Positions 1-7,960 of a DNA stretch of 64,000 nucleotides are shown here, piece after piece. A model generated the notes under the pieces. The model was given only the letters and a program-made list of their open reading frames with translations. It searched no databases and was not told the origin of the DNA. Position numbers and translations under genes: made by a program. Each line of letters begins with the position of its first letter. Positions within the stretch are counted from its first letter, which is position 1. The stretch is from Rufibacter immobilis. GTDB lineage: Bacteria; Bacteroidota; Bacteroidia; Cytophagales; Hymenobacteraceae. The DNA lies in assembly GCF_003721565.1 (NCBI RefSeq), contig NZ_RJJE01000009.1, positions 620,001-684,000 on the forward strand. The letters are read 5' to 3'.

Positions 1-111
1 GGGCATGACGGGTTCATCATTGAGGGCGAGAAGATCACTAAACATTTTGTGGCATGGCTGGCTGAGGTGGAAGATGAACAATTGGCTCCAAACCCAGCGT
101 TACCATTGTAA
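1..111 (+). CDS. C-terminal end of an unrecognised protein (cut by window edge)
   Basis: An open frame runs from the first base to a TAA at 109-111 and gives 36 residues rich in acidic residues, ending in NPALPL. The start lies outside the window. No motif is recognisable in so short a piece, so no function is offered. It is read on the plus strand, convergent with the endonuclease-like gene that ends at 321, with a palindromic repeat between them. Confidence 0.5.
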   Translation, partial: GHDGFIIEGEKITKHFVAWLAEVEDEQLAPNPALPL

Positions 112-275
112 AAATTGGTAAGCCAGCTTTATAAACTTCTGCCGCAAGTTTAGCAATAGCGTAACTTGTGGCTACTATCAGGTACGTTTAAAAACTTACC
201 TGATAATTCCACAGCAGTTGGCACAGACACTCGCAGGTATGAAAGACGCTGCGAGGTCTTTGAGTAACTGCCAAC

Positions 276-315
276 CTGTTTTGGGCCTGTTTTTCCCAAA
301 ACAGGCCCAAAACAG
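276..315. repeat. Family A palindrome, copy 1
   Basis: Perfect-arm variant with outer bases CTGTTTTGGGCCTG and CAGGCCCAAAACAG. The whole arm has changed relative to the commoner GTTTAGGGGC form, and both sides changed together. It ends 5 nt from the stop codon of the endonuclease-like gene. Confidence 0.9.
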
Positions 316-320
316 AAACC

Positions 321-1196
321 CTACTTCTTCCCCTTCTGCGCCACTGCTAACTCCACCATCACCGGGAAGTGGTCTGATGGGTATTTGCCGGGGCCGTAGG
401 TGTTGGTCAGGATGCCGTATTTCTTTACCTGGAACTGCGGAGTCAAGAAGATGTGGTCAATGCGCCGGTCGGTTTGCCGCAGTACATTGAAGCCGTTGAA
501 CGTACCGTTGGGCACCAGCTTGAACTGCGCCGTCTCAAACGCGTCTTTCAGCTTGCCCGAGGTGTTCAGGATTTGGTAGCTTTCGTTGTCCTGGTCAATG
601 TTGAAATCGCCCAGGAGCACCACCGGGGTATTGGGCGCCACGGCCTGCATTCTGGCCAGAATCTGCTTGGAGCTTTCACGGCGGGCTTCTACGCCGCGGT
701 GGTCAAAGTGCAGGTTGTACACGTAGAACACAAACCCAGAGGCTTTCTCTTTGAGCTGCACCCACGTGCAGATGCGCGGGAAAGCGGCGTCCCACCCTTT
801 GCTGGGCTTCTCCGGCGTGGGCGACAGCCAGAACGTGCCCGAATTCAGCAGTTGGAACTTATCTTTCCGGTAGAAAATAGCCGAATATTCCCCGGCTTCT
901 TTCCCATCATCGCGCCCTACACCGGCAAAGGCATACCCCGGAAGCTCCTGCTGCAAATGTTGGATTTGGTGGGCTTTGCCTTCCTGCGTACCCACTACGT
1001 CCATGTCATAAAACTTGATGAGATTGGCCACCTGCGGGTACCGGTCTTTCCAGGGGTTGAGCGAATCAGCTTTCACGTCTACCCGCACATTAAACGTAGC
1101 TACACTCAGTGTTTGCGCTTGGGAAATATGAGAAAGAAGGCTAACGCCGAAGGCCAGAACTAACAGAGGAAGTCTGGAAAAAGAGAAGGTTTTCAT
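321..1196 (-). CDS. Secreted endonuclease/exonuclease/phosphatase family protein
   Basis: 291 residues with a signal peptide at about 1-28, so exported. The fold markers of metal-dependent phosphodiesterases are present in order: N36 in ATFNVR, E72 in GTQEG, H163 in YNLHFDHRG, D197/N199 in GDFNID, the RIDHIF motif near 245-250, and SDHF at 274-277. These residues coordinate Mg2+ and activate water in DNase I/sphingomyelinase-like enzymes. Substrate cannot be told from sequence; it could be nucleic acid, a phospholipid or a sugar phosphate. It stands alone, with a repeat-filled 326-nt gap before the sulfur operon. The family call is firm; the exact role is unknown. Confidence 0.85.
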   Translation of the reverse strand: MKTFSFSRLPLLVLAFGVSLLSHISQAQTLSVATFNVRVDVKADSLNPWKDRYPQVANLIKFYDMDVVGTQEGKAHQIQHLQQELPGYAFAGVGRDDGKEAGEYSAIFYRKDKFQLLNSGTFWLSPTPEKPSKGWDAAFPRICTWVQLKEKASGFVFYVYNLHFDHRGVEARRESSKQILARMQAVAPNTPVVLLGDFNIDQDNESYQILNTSGKLKDAFETAQFKLVPNGTFNGFNVLRQTDRRIDHIFLTPQFQVKKYGILTNTYGPGKYPSDHFPVMVELAVAQKGKK

Positions 1197-1260
1197 AGGA
1201 GGAAGATGAACCGGCAGCGTTTGATGAAGTAACTGCTTGCTCCAAATTAAAGGAAATTCG

Positions 1261-1300
1261 GTCTGTTTTGTGCCTATTTTCAGAAAAACTGCTCAAAAAC
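1261..1300. repeat. Family A palindrome, copy 2 (degenerate)
   Basis: Reads TCTGTTTTGTGCCTATTTTC followed by a decayed opposite arm (CTGCTCAAAAACG). It lies upstream of the endonuclease-like gene. The pairing is partly broken, so this looks like an old copy. Confidence 0.6.
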
Positions 1301-1351
1301 GCACCAACTGCTTTCCCTTTATCTGCCAGCGAAGAGATACGTTATCAGATA

Positions 1352-1491
1352 GTCCCCCTTTGAAGGGGGTAGGGGGATGACAAGGGCGGCAGAAGAACCA
1401 CCAGCTTCAGATAAGTGAATAGGAGGCCGATTCTCGGGAATGCGTACCTCTGCACGAGTAATCATCCCCCTACCCCCTTCAAAGGGGGACG
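1352..1491. repeat. Family B inverted pair with 82-nt spacer
   Basis: A 29-bp sequence (1352-1380, core CCCCCTTTGAAGGGGG followed by TAGGGGGATGA) is repeated exactly in inverted orientation at 1463-1491. Each arm also contains its own small palindrome. The spacer has no obvious gene. Together the two arms make a MITE-like unit in the gap between the endonuclease-like gene and the sulfur operon. Confidence 0.8.
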
Positions 1492-1522
1492 AAATACGTG
1501 CAATCTTAATGAAGAAGCGGTT

Positions 1523-3028
1523 TTAAAACACGCCAACTGCCTTGAGCAAGATTCTGAGGCTCCAGATAATTACCAGCGAGCCTACCGCGATGAACATGGT
1601 CTTCACGGGTAGTTTACCTGCTAACTGAGCCGCAATGGGAGCCGCGATGAGCCCGCCCAGGATCAGACCCAGAATGATGTGCAGGTGGCTCATGCCCAGC
1701 ATGGCAAAAAAAGTGACGGAACTGGCCAGCGCCACAAAAAACTCCGTGATGCTCACCGAGCCAATCACAAACCGGGGGGTACGGCCTTTAGAGATGAGGG
1801 TACTGGTCACCAGAGGTCCCCAACCGCCGCCGCCAAAGGAATCCAGGAAACCTCCGGCCCCGGCCAGCCAACCGGCTTTTTTGATTTTCTTGCGCTGCTT
1901 CGTCTTCCGGAAGGCGGCATAAATAATTCGGGCACCTAAAATCAACGTATAAAATGCCAGGAAAGGCCGCACGTAGTCGCCGTACTCCTCTCCTACCACA
2001 GACAACAGATACGCTCCCACCACCGCGCCAATCACCCCCGGAATCAAAAGTACCTTGAACAGTTTCTTGTTCACGTTGCCGTACTTGTAGTGGCTGTACC
2101 CAGAAGCCCCGCTGGAGAAAACCTCGGCGGTATGGATGCTCCCGCTAATGGCCGGCAGGTTCACGCCCAACGACATAAGAATAGTGGTACAGGTTACGCC
2201 GTACCCCATGCCCAAGGCGCCGTCTACCATCTGAGCGGCAAAACCGGCTAAGATCATCCAGTAGAAAAGCGGGTCAATGGAATGGGCGAAGGCGCTGGTC
2301 TGCCCCATGGCGGCCTGCACCGGGGCATACGTACTCAGCCAGAGACCCAGCAACACAAACACAGCGGCAATCAGGCTACCCAAAAACAGTTTCTTCCACC
2401 ACGGCACGGCCACCGGTTCTTTGGGCGCCCCTTCCGACTTGGCCATGACCTTGGTGATGTTGTTGAGTTGGGTCACTTTGGCGCTGAAATCACCTTTGAG
2501 CCGGTTCCGGATCTGCTGCATGTTGTCCAGCACCTCGTCCAGTTCCTCGGGCAGCGTTTCATTAAATGTTTCCTTCAGGCGCTTGGCCATGGTAGGCGAT
2601 TTTCCGTTGGTGGAGATGGCTATTTTGAGGTTGCCTTTGCGCACCACGGAGCTGAGGTAGAAATCACAGAGCTCCGGAGTATCTGCCACGTTCACCAGCC
2701 TGCCCTGGCGCTTGGCCTCATTGCTGATCTCGCGGCTGGCGGAGCGGTCATTCACGGCCACAATCACCACATCGGCCCCGGCCAGGTCTTCCGGGCTGAA
2801 GGCTTTGGGCACCAGGGAAATGGCATGATGTTCCTGAGCCAACTGCAACACCGCTTTGTTAAACTCAATGGCCACCACTTTGATGGTAGTTCTGGGGGAG
2901 TTCTGCAGCAGGGCCGTTAGTTTTTCCAGGGCCACGTTGCCCCCTCCTACCACCAGCACGCACAAGTGCTCCAGCTTGAGGAAGACCGGGAACAGTTCAT
3001 TTTGCTCTTTGATCTCTGTGATGGTCAT
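1523..3028 (-). CDS. Fusion of precorrin-2 dehydrogenase/sirohydrochlorin ferrochelatase domain with TSUP (TauE/SafE) permease
   Basis: 501 residues. Residues about 13-190 match the N-terminal half of CysG/Met8: a Rossmann glycine motif in VVGGGNVALEK, then VNVADTPELCDFYLSSVVRKGNLKIAISTNGKSP (split here: VADTPELCDFYL and ISTNGKSP are the diagnostic parts). This domain makes siroheme from precorrin-2, needed by sulfite reductase. From about residue 212 the chain becomes a multi-pass membrane protein with the two glycine-rich repeats typical of TSUP anion permeases (GALGMGYG and GGFLDSFGGGGWGP). It is the last gene of the cys operon, 261 nt beyond cysI. The permease half probably moves sulfate or sulfite, which is inferred. 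CobA supplies the missing methyltransferase step. Confidence 0.88.
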   Translation of the reverse strand: MTITEIKEQNELFPVFLKLEHLCVLVVGGGNVALEKLTALLQNSPRTTIKVVAIEFNKAVLQLAQEHHAISLVPKAFSPEDLAGADVVIVAVNDRSASREISNEAKRQGRLVNVADTPELCDFYLSSVVRKGNLKIAISTNGKSPTMAKRLKETFNETLPEELDEVLDNMQQIRNRLKGDFSAKVTQLNNITKVMAKSEGAPKEPVAVPWWKKLFLGSLIAAVFVLLGLWLSTYAPVQAAMGQTSAFAHSIDPLFYWMILAGFAAQMVDGALGMGYGVTCTTILMSLGVNLPAISGSIHTAEVFSSGASGYSHYKYGNVNKKLFKVLLIPGVIGAVVGAYLLSVVGEEYGDYVRPFLAFYTLILGARIIYAAFRKTKQRKKIKKAGWLAGAGGFLDSFGGGGWGPLVTSTLISKGRTPRFVIGSVSITEFFVALASSVTFFAMLGMSHLHIILGLILGGLIAAPIAAQLAGKLPVKTMFIAVGSLVIIWSLRILLKAVGVF

Positions 3029-3230
3029 GGCAATAGATTAGTGGTGGGGGAATGATAAAAACAAGGCACGAGCGCAAAGCTGGCAACCAAAGGCAGATGA
3101 GCCGAAAAGCTCAGCGGGCAGGATGGATCTGGAACTATGAATATAAGTAACCTACTAATAAACAACAAATTACTACCAATATTTTCAACGTAACGCAGAA
3201 GATACCAGCTACTTTACCTCCCGCAAAAGT

Positions 3231-3275
3231 TTTCCGTTTAGGGGCCTTTTTTGGAAAAACAGCCCCTAAACGGAA
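3231..3275. repeat. Family A palindrome, copy 3
   Basis: Full-length CCG...CGG form with arms TTTCCGTTTAGGGGC and GCCCCTAAACGGAAA. It sits 14 nt beyond the cysI stop, between cysI and the fusion gene. Confidence 0.95.
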
Positions 3276-3289
3276 AGCTCTGCCAAGGG

Positions 3290-4969
3290 CTAGTTTACCA
3301 AAGTGCGGTAGGCAAAATCGCCGAAGCGTTCTCCCGCCAGCCTGTTCTGCTTGAAAAGCCCGAAAGCCGTGTCCAGTTCCTGTAGAATGGCGGCCTCATC
3401 CAGGTTTTCCCGGTAGAGTTTGTTCAGGCGCTGGCCCTGCTCATCGCCACCCAGGTTGAGGTTATAGTGGCCGGGGGCGGTTCCCACGAAACCAATCTCT
3501 GAGAGCACCGACCGGCCGCAGCCGTTGGGGCAACCCGTCATCCGGATGATGATTTCCTCGTCCTGAAGCCCGTGCTGGGCCAGTACTCCGTCAATCTTGG
3601 TAATGAGCTCAGGCAGGTAACGCTGGGCTTCGGCCAGGGCCAACGGACAGGTAGGCAGCGCCACGCAGGCCATGGCGTTTTTGCTCACCAGAGAAGCGGC
3701 CTCCGTGTGCGGAATCAGGTTGTACAGCACCAGAATCTGCTCAATGGCGGCTTTGTCTTCGGGAGTTATGTCACTGAGGATGACGTTCTGGTTACAGGTG
3801 AACCGGAAATTGGCTTTGCCGGTTTGCGCCACTGCCAGGAGAGCCGCTTTCATGGGCAGTTGCTCGGTGTCCAGCACGCGGCCATTCTCTACGTACACCG
3901 TGTAATGCCACAGCCCGGTGTTGCTTTGCCGCCAGCCGTAATGGTCTTGCCGCGTGGTGAGCACGTACGGACGGGCCTCTTCCAAGGCAAACCCAATGCG
4001 GCTTTCCAACTCCTGCCTAAAACCGTCTACGCCCATGCGGTCTACCGTGTATTTCAGGCGGGCCAGTTTGCGGTCAGTGCGGTTCCCGAAGTCACGCTGC
4101 ACCGTCAGGACTTCGTACACGGCCTTGAACAGTTTCTCGTCAGACTCCTCCGTGCTCACGAACCCAATCTCAGTAGCCAGCCTTGGATACGTCTCCGGGT
4201 TGCCGTGCGTGAACGACAAACCGCCGCCCACCGCCAGATTGAAGCCTTTCAGCTCATCGTTCTCAATGATGGCAATAAGGCCCAGGTCCTGCGCAAACAC
4301 GTCTGAGTCATTGTTAGGCGGAATCACCAGCCCAATCTTGAACTTACGGGGTAGGTAGCGGTCCTGGTACAGCGGATCTTCCTCGTCTTTCTTCTCCACC
4401 AGCTTTTCCTCGTCTAGCCAGATGTCATAGTAAGACCGGGTTTTGGGCAGCAGGTATTCACTGATCCTGTCGGCGTACTGGTAGATGCGCTCGTGCAGCG
4501 GCGACTCCAGCGGGTTAGCGCTGGCCACCACGTTGCGGTTCACATCGCCGCAGGCGGCAATGGAATCCAGGCCCGCCTGGTTGAAAGCCTTGATGGTAGG
4601 CTTGGTCTTTGATTTGACAATGCCGTGCAGCTGCAAGGTCTGGCGGGTAGTGATTTTAATAACGCCCGTAGAGTTGTCTCCGGCAATGTTGTGCGTGGCC
4701 ACCCACTGCTCCGGCGTGAGGAAGCCGCCCGGCAGGCGCAGCCGGATCATGAACGAATACAGGCGCTCCAGTTTTTTGGCGGCGCGTTCCTCGCGGCGGT
4801 CGCGGTCGTCCTGCATGTACATGCCGTGGAACTTCACCAGCGCGGTATCATCTTCCCGAATAGCCCCGGTGATTTCGTCTTTCAGACTTTCTTTGAGTGT
4901 CCCCCGCAGTCCATCACTTACTTCTTTGATGCGCTCAATAGGCGACAGATTCTTTTTCTCAGTTGACAT
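3290..4969 (-). CDS. cysI: Assimilatory sulfite reductase hemoprotein (beta) subunit
   Basis: 559 residues, the usual length for CysI. It reduces sulfite to sulfide with six electrons at a siroheme-[4Fe-4S] centre. The four cluster cysteines are visible as C435/C441 in ACVALPTC and C480/C484 in TGCPNGCGR. Siroheme-binding segments TTRQTLQLHG (107-116) and CGDVNRNV (140-147) are also present. It is encoded downstream of cysJ, its flavoprotein electron donor, with a 293-nt gap that holds family A and B repeats. The pairing with CysJ indicates the NADPH-dependent rather than the ferredoxin-dependent type. Confidence 0.95.
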   Translation of the reverse strand: MSTEKKNLSPIERIKEVSDGLRGTLKESLKDEITGAIREDDTALVKFHGMYMQDDRDRREERAAKKLERLYSFMIRLRLPGGFLTPEQWVATHNIAGDNSTGVIKITTRQTLQLHGIVKSKTKPTIKAFNQAGLDSIAACGDVNRNVVASANPLESPLHERIYQYADRISEYLLPKTRSYYDIWLDEEKLVEKKDEEDPLYQDRYLPRKFKIGLVIPPNNDSDVFAQDLGLIAIIENDELKGFNLAVGGGLSFTHGNPETYPRLATEIGFVSTEESDEKLFKAVYEVLTVQRDFGNRTDRKLARLKYTVDRMGVDGFRQELESRIGFALEEARPYVLTTRQDHYGWRQSNTGLWHYTVYVENGRVLDTEQLPMKAALLAVAQTGKANFRFTCNQNVILSDITPEDKAAIEQILVLYNLIPHTEAASLVSKNAMACVALPTCPLALAEAQRYLPELITKIDGVLAQHGLQDEEIIIRMTGCPNGCGRSVLSEIGFVGTAPGHYNLNLGGDEQGQRLNKLYRENLDEAAILQELDTAFGLFKQNRLAGERFGDFAYRTLVN

Positions 4970-5023
4970 GGTAACTGGTCTTTATGATTAGATCAGGAAG
5001 GCTCCTGTTTCTTCTTGTAGTTA

Positions 5024-5066
5024 TTTCCGTTTAGGGGCTTTTTTTGGAAAAAGAGCCCCTAAACAG
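5024..5066. repeat. Family A palindrome, copy 4
   Basis: Arms TTTCCGTTTAGGGGCTTTTTT and AGAGCCCCTAAACAG. It lies in the cysJ-cysI intergenic gap inside the operon. Confidence 0.95.
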
Positions 5067-5086
5067 TTCTTTATGGAATCTCTTCT

Positions 5087-5250
5087 TCGTCCCCCTTGGA
5101 AGGGGGTAGGCGGATGACAGGCCGGTTAAAAAACCAGGCATCTTTCGCTATGAAGCAAGGGCAACCACAAGGGATTGCCCCTACATAAATTCTGCTATGC
5201 CTGATCTGCAAGAGTCAACATCCCCTTACCCCTTCCAAGGGGGACGAAGA
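5087..5250. repeat. Family B inverted pair with about 100-nt spacer
   Basis: Two inverted arms (5087-5118 and 5219-5250) carry TTCGTCCCCCTTGGAAGGGG. The core has changed from TTTGAA to TTGGAA in both arms relative to the copy at 1352, so the pair keeps its complementarity. The spacer contains a separate small hairpin, GGGCAACCAC...GATTGCCC. The unit sits between cysJ and cysI within the operon. Confidence 0.75.
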
Positions 5251-5262
5251 AGTACCAGATGC

Positions 5263-6975
5263 TTAATACACGTCTTTCAGATACCGGCCTTCTTCTTTGA
5301 GTTGCTCTAGATAGACGGCGGCTTCTTCGGGGCTTGAACCGGCGCCCAGGCCTATGATCTGCAGCAGCGTGTTCTCCACGTCCACGCTCATGGGCTCCTT
5401 GGCCCCGCACACGTACACATAGGCTCCGGCCTTGAGCCACTCATAGAAGGCAGCGGCGTTCTCCAGCATCTTGTGCTGCACGTACACTTTCTCTTGCTGG
5501 TCACGGGAGAAGGCGCCGTTGAACTTGGACAGGATGCCGGTCTCATACCAACTCTGGATCTCAGTCTGGTACAGAAAATCGGTGGCGAAGTGCTGGTCTC
5601 CGAAGAAAAGCCAGTTACGACCTTCGGCGCCCACGGCATCGCGTTCGGCCAGGAAAGAGCGGAACGGAGCCACGCCCGTACCCGGACCAATCATGATCAC
5701 GTCTTTGTCTGGAGCCGGTAACTTGAACTGGCTGTTTTTGTGGATGTAGAATTCTACCCTGGAACCCTCTGGCAACCCAGACAGGTAATCTGAGCAGTGG
5801 CCGCACAACAGTTCCTCATTGATTCGGAATTCATCCCGGGCCACGGTCACGTGAATCTCACCAGAATGGGCTTCCAGAGACGAGGAGATGGAATACAGCC
5901 GCGGCGTAATGGGCTCCAGAATCTGTAAGACTTCCTTGAACTGCTCGGCGTCTTTCACGGGGTAAATCCGGAGCAAATCCAGCAGGTCAATGCGGGTAGC
6001 CGGGATGTTCTGCTCCACCACTTCGGCATATTTCTTTACCACCCGCTCAGGCAGGTACGTGATGTTTACTTTGTCCTGCAACAGTTCCTGAACAGTTGAC
6101 TCACTGTTGCGGTGGGTCACTTTCTCAGTGGGCGCAATGCCGGTAATCTTAAAAATGGCCTCAATGGCGGCTGGCCGGTTTTTAGGCACTACCCCCAAGG
6201 CATCGCCGGGCTCATAGGCCAGGTCTTCGGCCTCTATCTCAATGTGGTGCGTCTTTTTGTTGGAGCCCACATCGTTCAGGATGATGTTGGTGAGCAGGGT
6301 ACCCTGGTAGATTTTCTTGCCCGTTTTTTTGGCAGGGGCAGGAGCTACCGCAGGGGCAGAAGAGGCAGAACCATTGCTGGCCAAGGATTGCATCACGCTC
6401 TGGAACCAGGCATTGGCTTCGTCTTCATAGTCCACATCGCACTTCTGGATGGGCACCAGCTGGCTGCCGCCCAAGCGCTTCAGCTGCGCGTCTACGTCTT
6501 CGCCGGCTTTGCAGAACAGCGGGTATGAGGTATCGCCTAAGGCCAGCACACTGTACTTGAGTTTAGGCAGTTGTTTATCGGTTTGGTGCACGTAGTCAAA
6601 GAACTTCTGCGCACCGGCGGGCGGATCTCCCTCGCCCTGCGTACTGATCACGGTCAGGAAATATTCTTCCTTTTCCAGATCTGTGAGGCGGTACTGGTCT
6701 AAGCTTACCACTTTGGCGTTGATCCCGCTCTTTTTGGCTTTACCCGCCAGTTCCGTGGCCACACGTTTGGAGTTTCCGGTCTCGGTGCCGTAGGCAATGG
6801 TTACCTTACCCGCCGCCGGCTTGGGAGCCTGGGCCACCGCCGTTCCAGATGCCGTCGCCGCAGCTCCCTGGCCTGAAATAAGCCCCGACAAGTAGCCGCT
6901 CATCCAGAGCACTTCATCCCTGGAAGATTGGTTCACCAGTTCCTGGAGGGCCTTAAGTTTCGCTTCTGCTAACAT
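5263..6975 (-). CDS. cysJ: Sulfite reductase flavoprotein (alpha) subunit
   Basis: 570 residues in the order flavodoxin domain, FAD domain, NADPH domain. The FMN loop is seen in YGTETGNSKRVA. A proline/alanine-rich linker (about 198-217) follows. The FAD-binding motif RLYSISSS is followed by GHCSDYL, the NADPH site is GPGTGVAPFRSF, and the C-terminus YLKDVY is typical of CysJ. It passes electrons from NADPH through FAD and FMN to CysI. It starts 11 nt after cobA, so the two are probably co-translated. Confidence 0.95.
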   Translation of the reverse strand: MLAEAKLKALQELVNQSSRDEVLWMSGYLSGLISGQGAAATASGTAVAQAPKPAAGKVTIAYGTETGNSKRVATELAGKAKKSGINAKVVSLDQYRLTDLEKEEYFLTVISTQGEGDPPAGAQKFFDYVHQTDKQLPKLKYSVLALGDTSYPLFCKAGEDVDAQLKRLGGSQLVPIQKCDVDYEDEANAWFQSVMQSLASNGSASSAPAVAPAPAKKTGKKIYQGTLLTNIILNDVGSNKKTHHIEIEAEDLAYEPGDALGVVPKNRPAAIEAIFKITGIAPTEKVTHRNSESTVQELLQDKVNITYLPERVVKKYAEVVEQNIPATRIDLLDLLRIYPVKDAEQFKEVLQILEPITPRLYSISSSLEAHSGEIHVTVARDEFRINEELLCGHCSDYLSGLPEGSRVEFYIHKNSQFKLPAPDKDVIMIGPGTGVAPFRSFLAERDAVGAEGRNWLFFGDQHFATDFLYQTEIQSWYETGILSKFNGAFSRDQQEKVYVQHKMLENAAAFYEWLKAGAYVYVCGAKEPMSVDVENTLLQIIGLGAGSSPEEAAVYLEQLKEEGRYLKDVY

Positions 6976-6986
6976 AGCTTTGTAAA

Positions 6987-7808
6987 TTATTGAAGTACCA
7001 GGCCCACTTGTTCAGACACCGGTTTGAAGTAATATTCTCTTGTTGGGTTGTTGGTAAACCACTTGAACTCCTCATGCAGGTTCACCACTTTGCCTATGAT
7101 CACGAGCGAGGGCGAGACAAACGTTTTCCCGCCCAGGTTCTTTTCATAGTCATACAGGTTGCTCACCTGCACGTGCTGCAGCGGGGTGGTGGCCTGTTCC
7201 ACCACGGCCAGCTGTTTCTCCGCAGAGATGCCGTGCCGGGTCAGCTTCTCCACCACTTCAGACAGTCTTTCTGAGGACATGTAAAACACCAGGGTGTCCT
7301 GGGTTTGGGCCAGTTCGTGCCAGTATGCTTCGGTGAGTTTGCTGTAGGTGTAGTAGGTGAGGAAGCGCACCGCCGTGGAATGCTGCCGGGCCGTGAGCGG
7401 AATTCCTGCGTAAGCCGCGGCCCCCAGGGCGGCCGTGATGCCCGGAATAATCTCGTACTCAATCTCATGGGCCACCAGGCTTTGCAGCTCATCCAGCACG
7501 TTGGAGAAAATGGACACGTCGCCGCCTTTGAGCCGAAGTACTCTTTTCCCCAGCAGCGCATATTCCACCAAAAGCTCATTAATGGTAGCCTGCGGCGTGG
7601 TGCCGTGGCTGCGGCATTGTTTGCCTACGTACACAATCTCGGCGTCTGGGGCGGCGTAATTTGCCAGGATCTCCTCACTCACCAGCCGGTCTACCAGAAT
7701 TACCTGGGCCTGGCGCAACGCCTTTACCGTCTTCACCGTGATCAGGTCAGGGTCGCCGGGACCGGCTCCTGCAATAATCACTTTTCCTCTTTGTTGCGCT
7801 GAGTTCAT
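6987..7808 (-). CDS. cobA: Uroporphyrinogen-III C-methyltransferase
   Basis: 273 residues from the start chosen here. The open frame continues upstream to 7895, but that extension translates a family A repeat (EKRPLNGN), so the ATG at 7808 beginning MNSAQQRGKV is preferred. SAM-dependent methyltransferase motifs are GAGPGDPDLITVK near the N-terminus, LRLKGGDVSIFS and EIIPGITAALGAAAYAGIPLT (key part PGITAALGAA). It methylates uroporphyrinogen III twice to precorrin-2, feeding the dehydrogenase/ferrochelatase domain encoded at the operon end. It is a stand-alone SUMT, not a CysG fusion. Confidence 0.93.
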   Translation of the reverse strand: MNSAQQRGKVIIAGAGPGDPDLITVKTVKALRQAQVILVDRLVSEEILANYAAPDAEIVYVGKQCRSHGTTPQATINELLVEYALLGKRVLRLKGGDVSIFSNVLDELQSLVAHEIEYEIIPGITAALGAAAYAGIPLTARQHSTAVRFLTYYTYSKLTEAYWHELAQTQDTLVFYMSSERLSEVVEKLTRHGISAEKQLAVVEQATTPLQHVQVSNLYDYEKNLGGKTFVSPSLVIIGKVVNLHEEFKWFTNNPTREYYFKPVSEQVGLVLQ

Positions 7809-7869
7809 TTGTTTGGTTATAGATTCTCCTCCCTCTCCAAAACAGGAGAAGCAGAATAGGTTTGAAGGG

Positions 7870-7915
7870 TTTCCGTTTAGGGGCCGTTTTTCCAAAAAGA
7901 GCCCCTAAACGGAAA
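7870..7915. repeat. Family A palindrome, copy 5
   Basis: CCG...CGG form with tight loop (GCCGTTTTTCCAAAAAGAGC). It lies in the cysN-cobA gap. The reading frame through it gives a false N-terminal extension to cobA. Confidence 0.95.
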
Positions 7916-7960
7916 GTTGCATCTTCCCGCAGGCGCGGATGTTCATGAAAGATTGGTCTC

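Noticed and set aside
453-1163. Long plus-strand frame opposite the endonuclease-like gene
   Set aside because: It is a shadow of the real minus-strand gene, which has a signal peptide and catalytic motifs. The same reasoning was applied to other long antisense frames, such as those opposite purH, mreB and metH.
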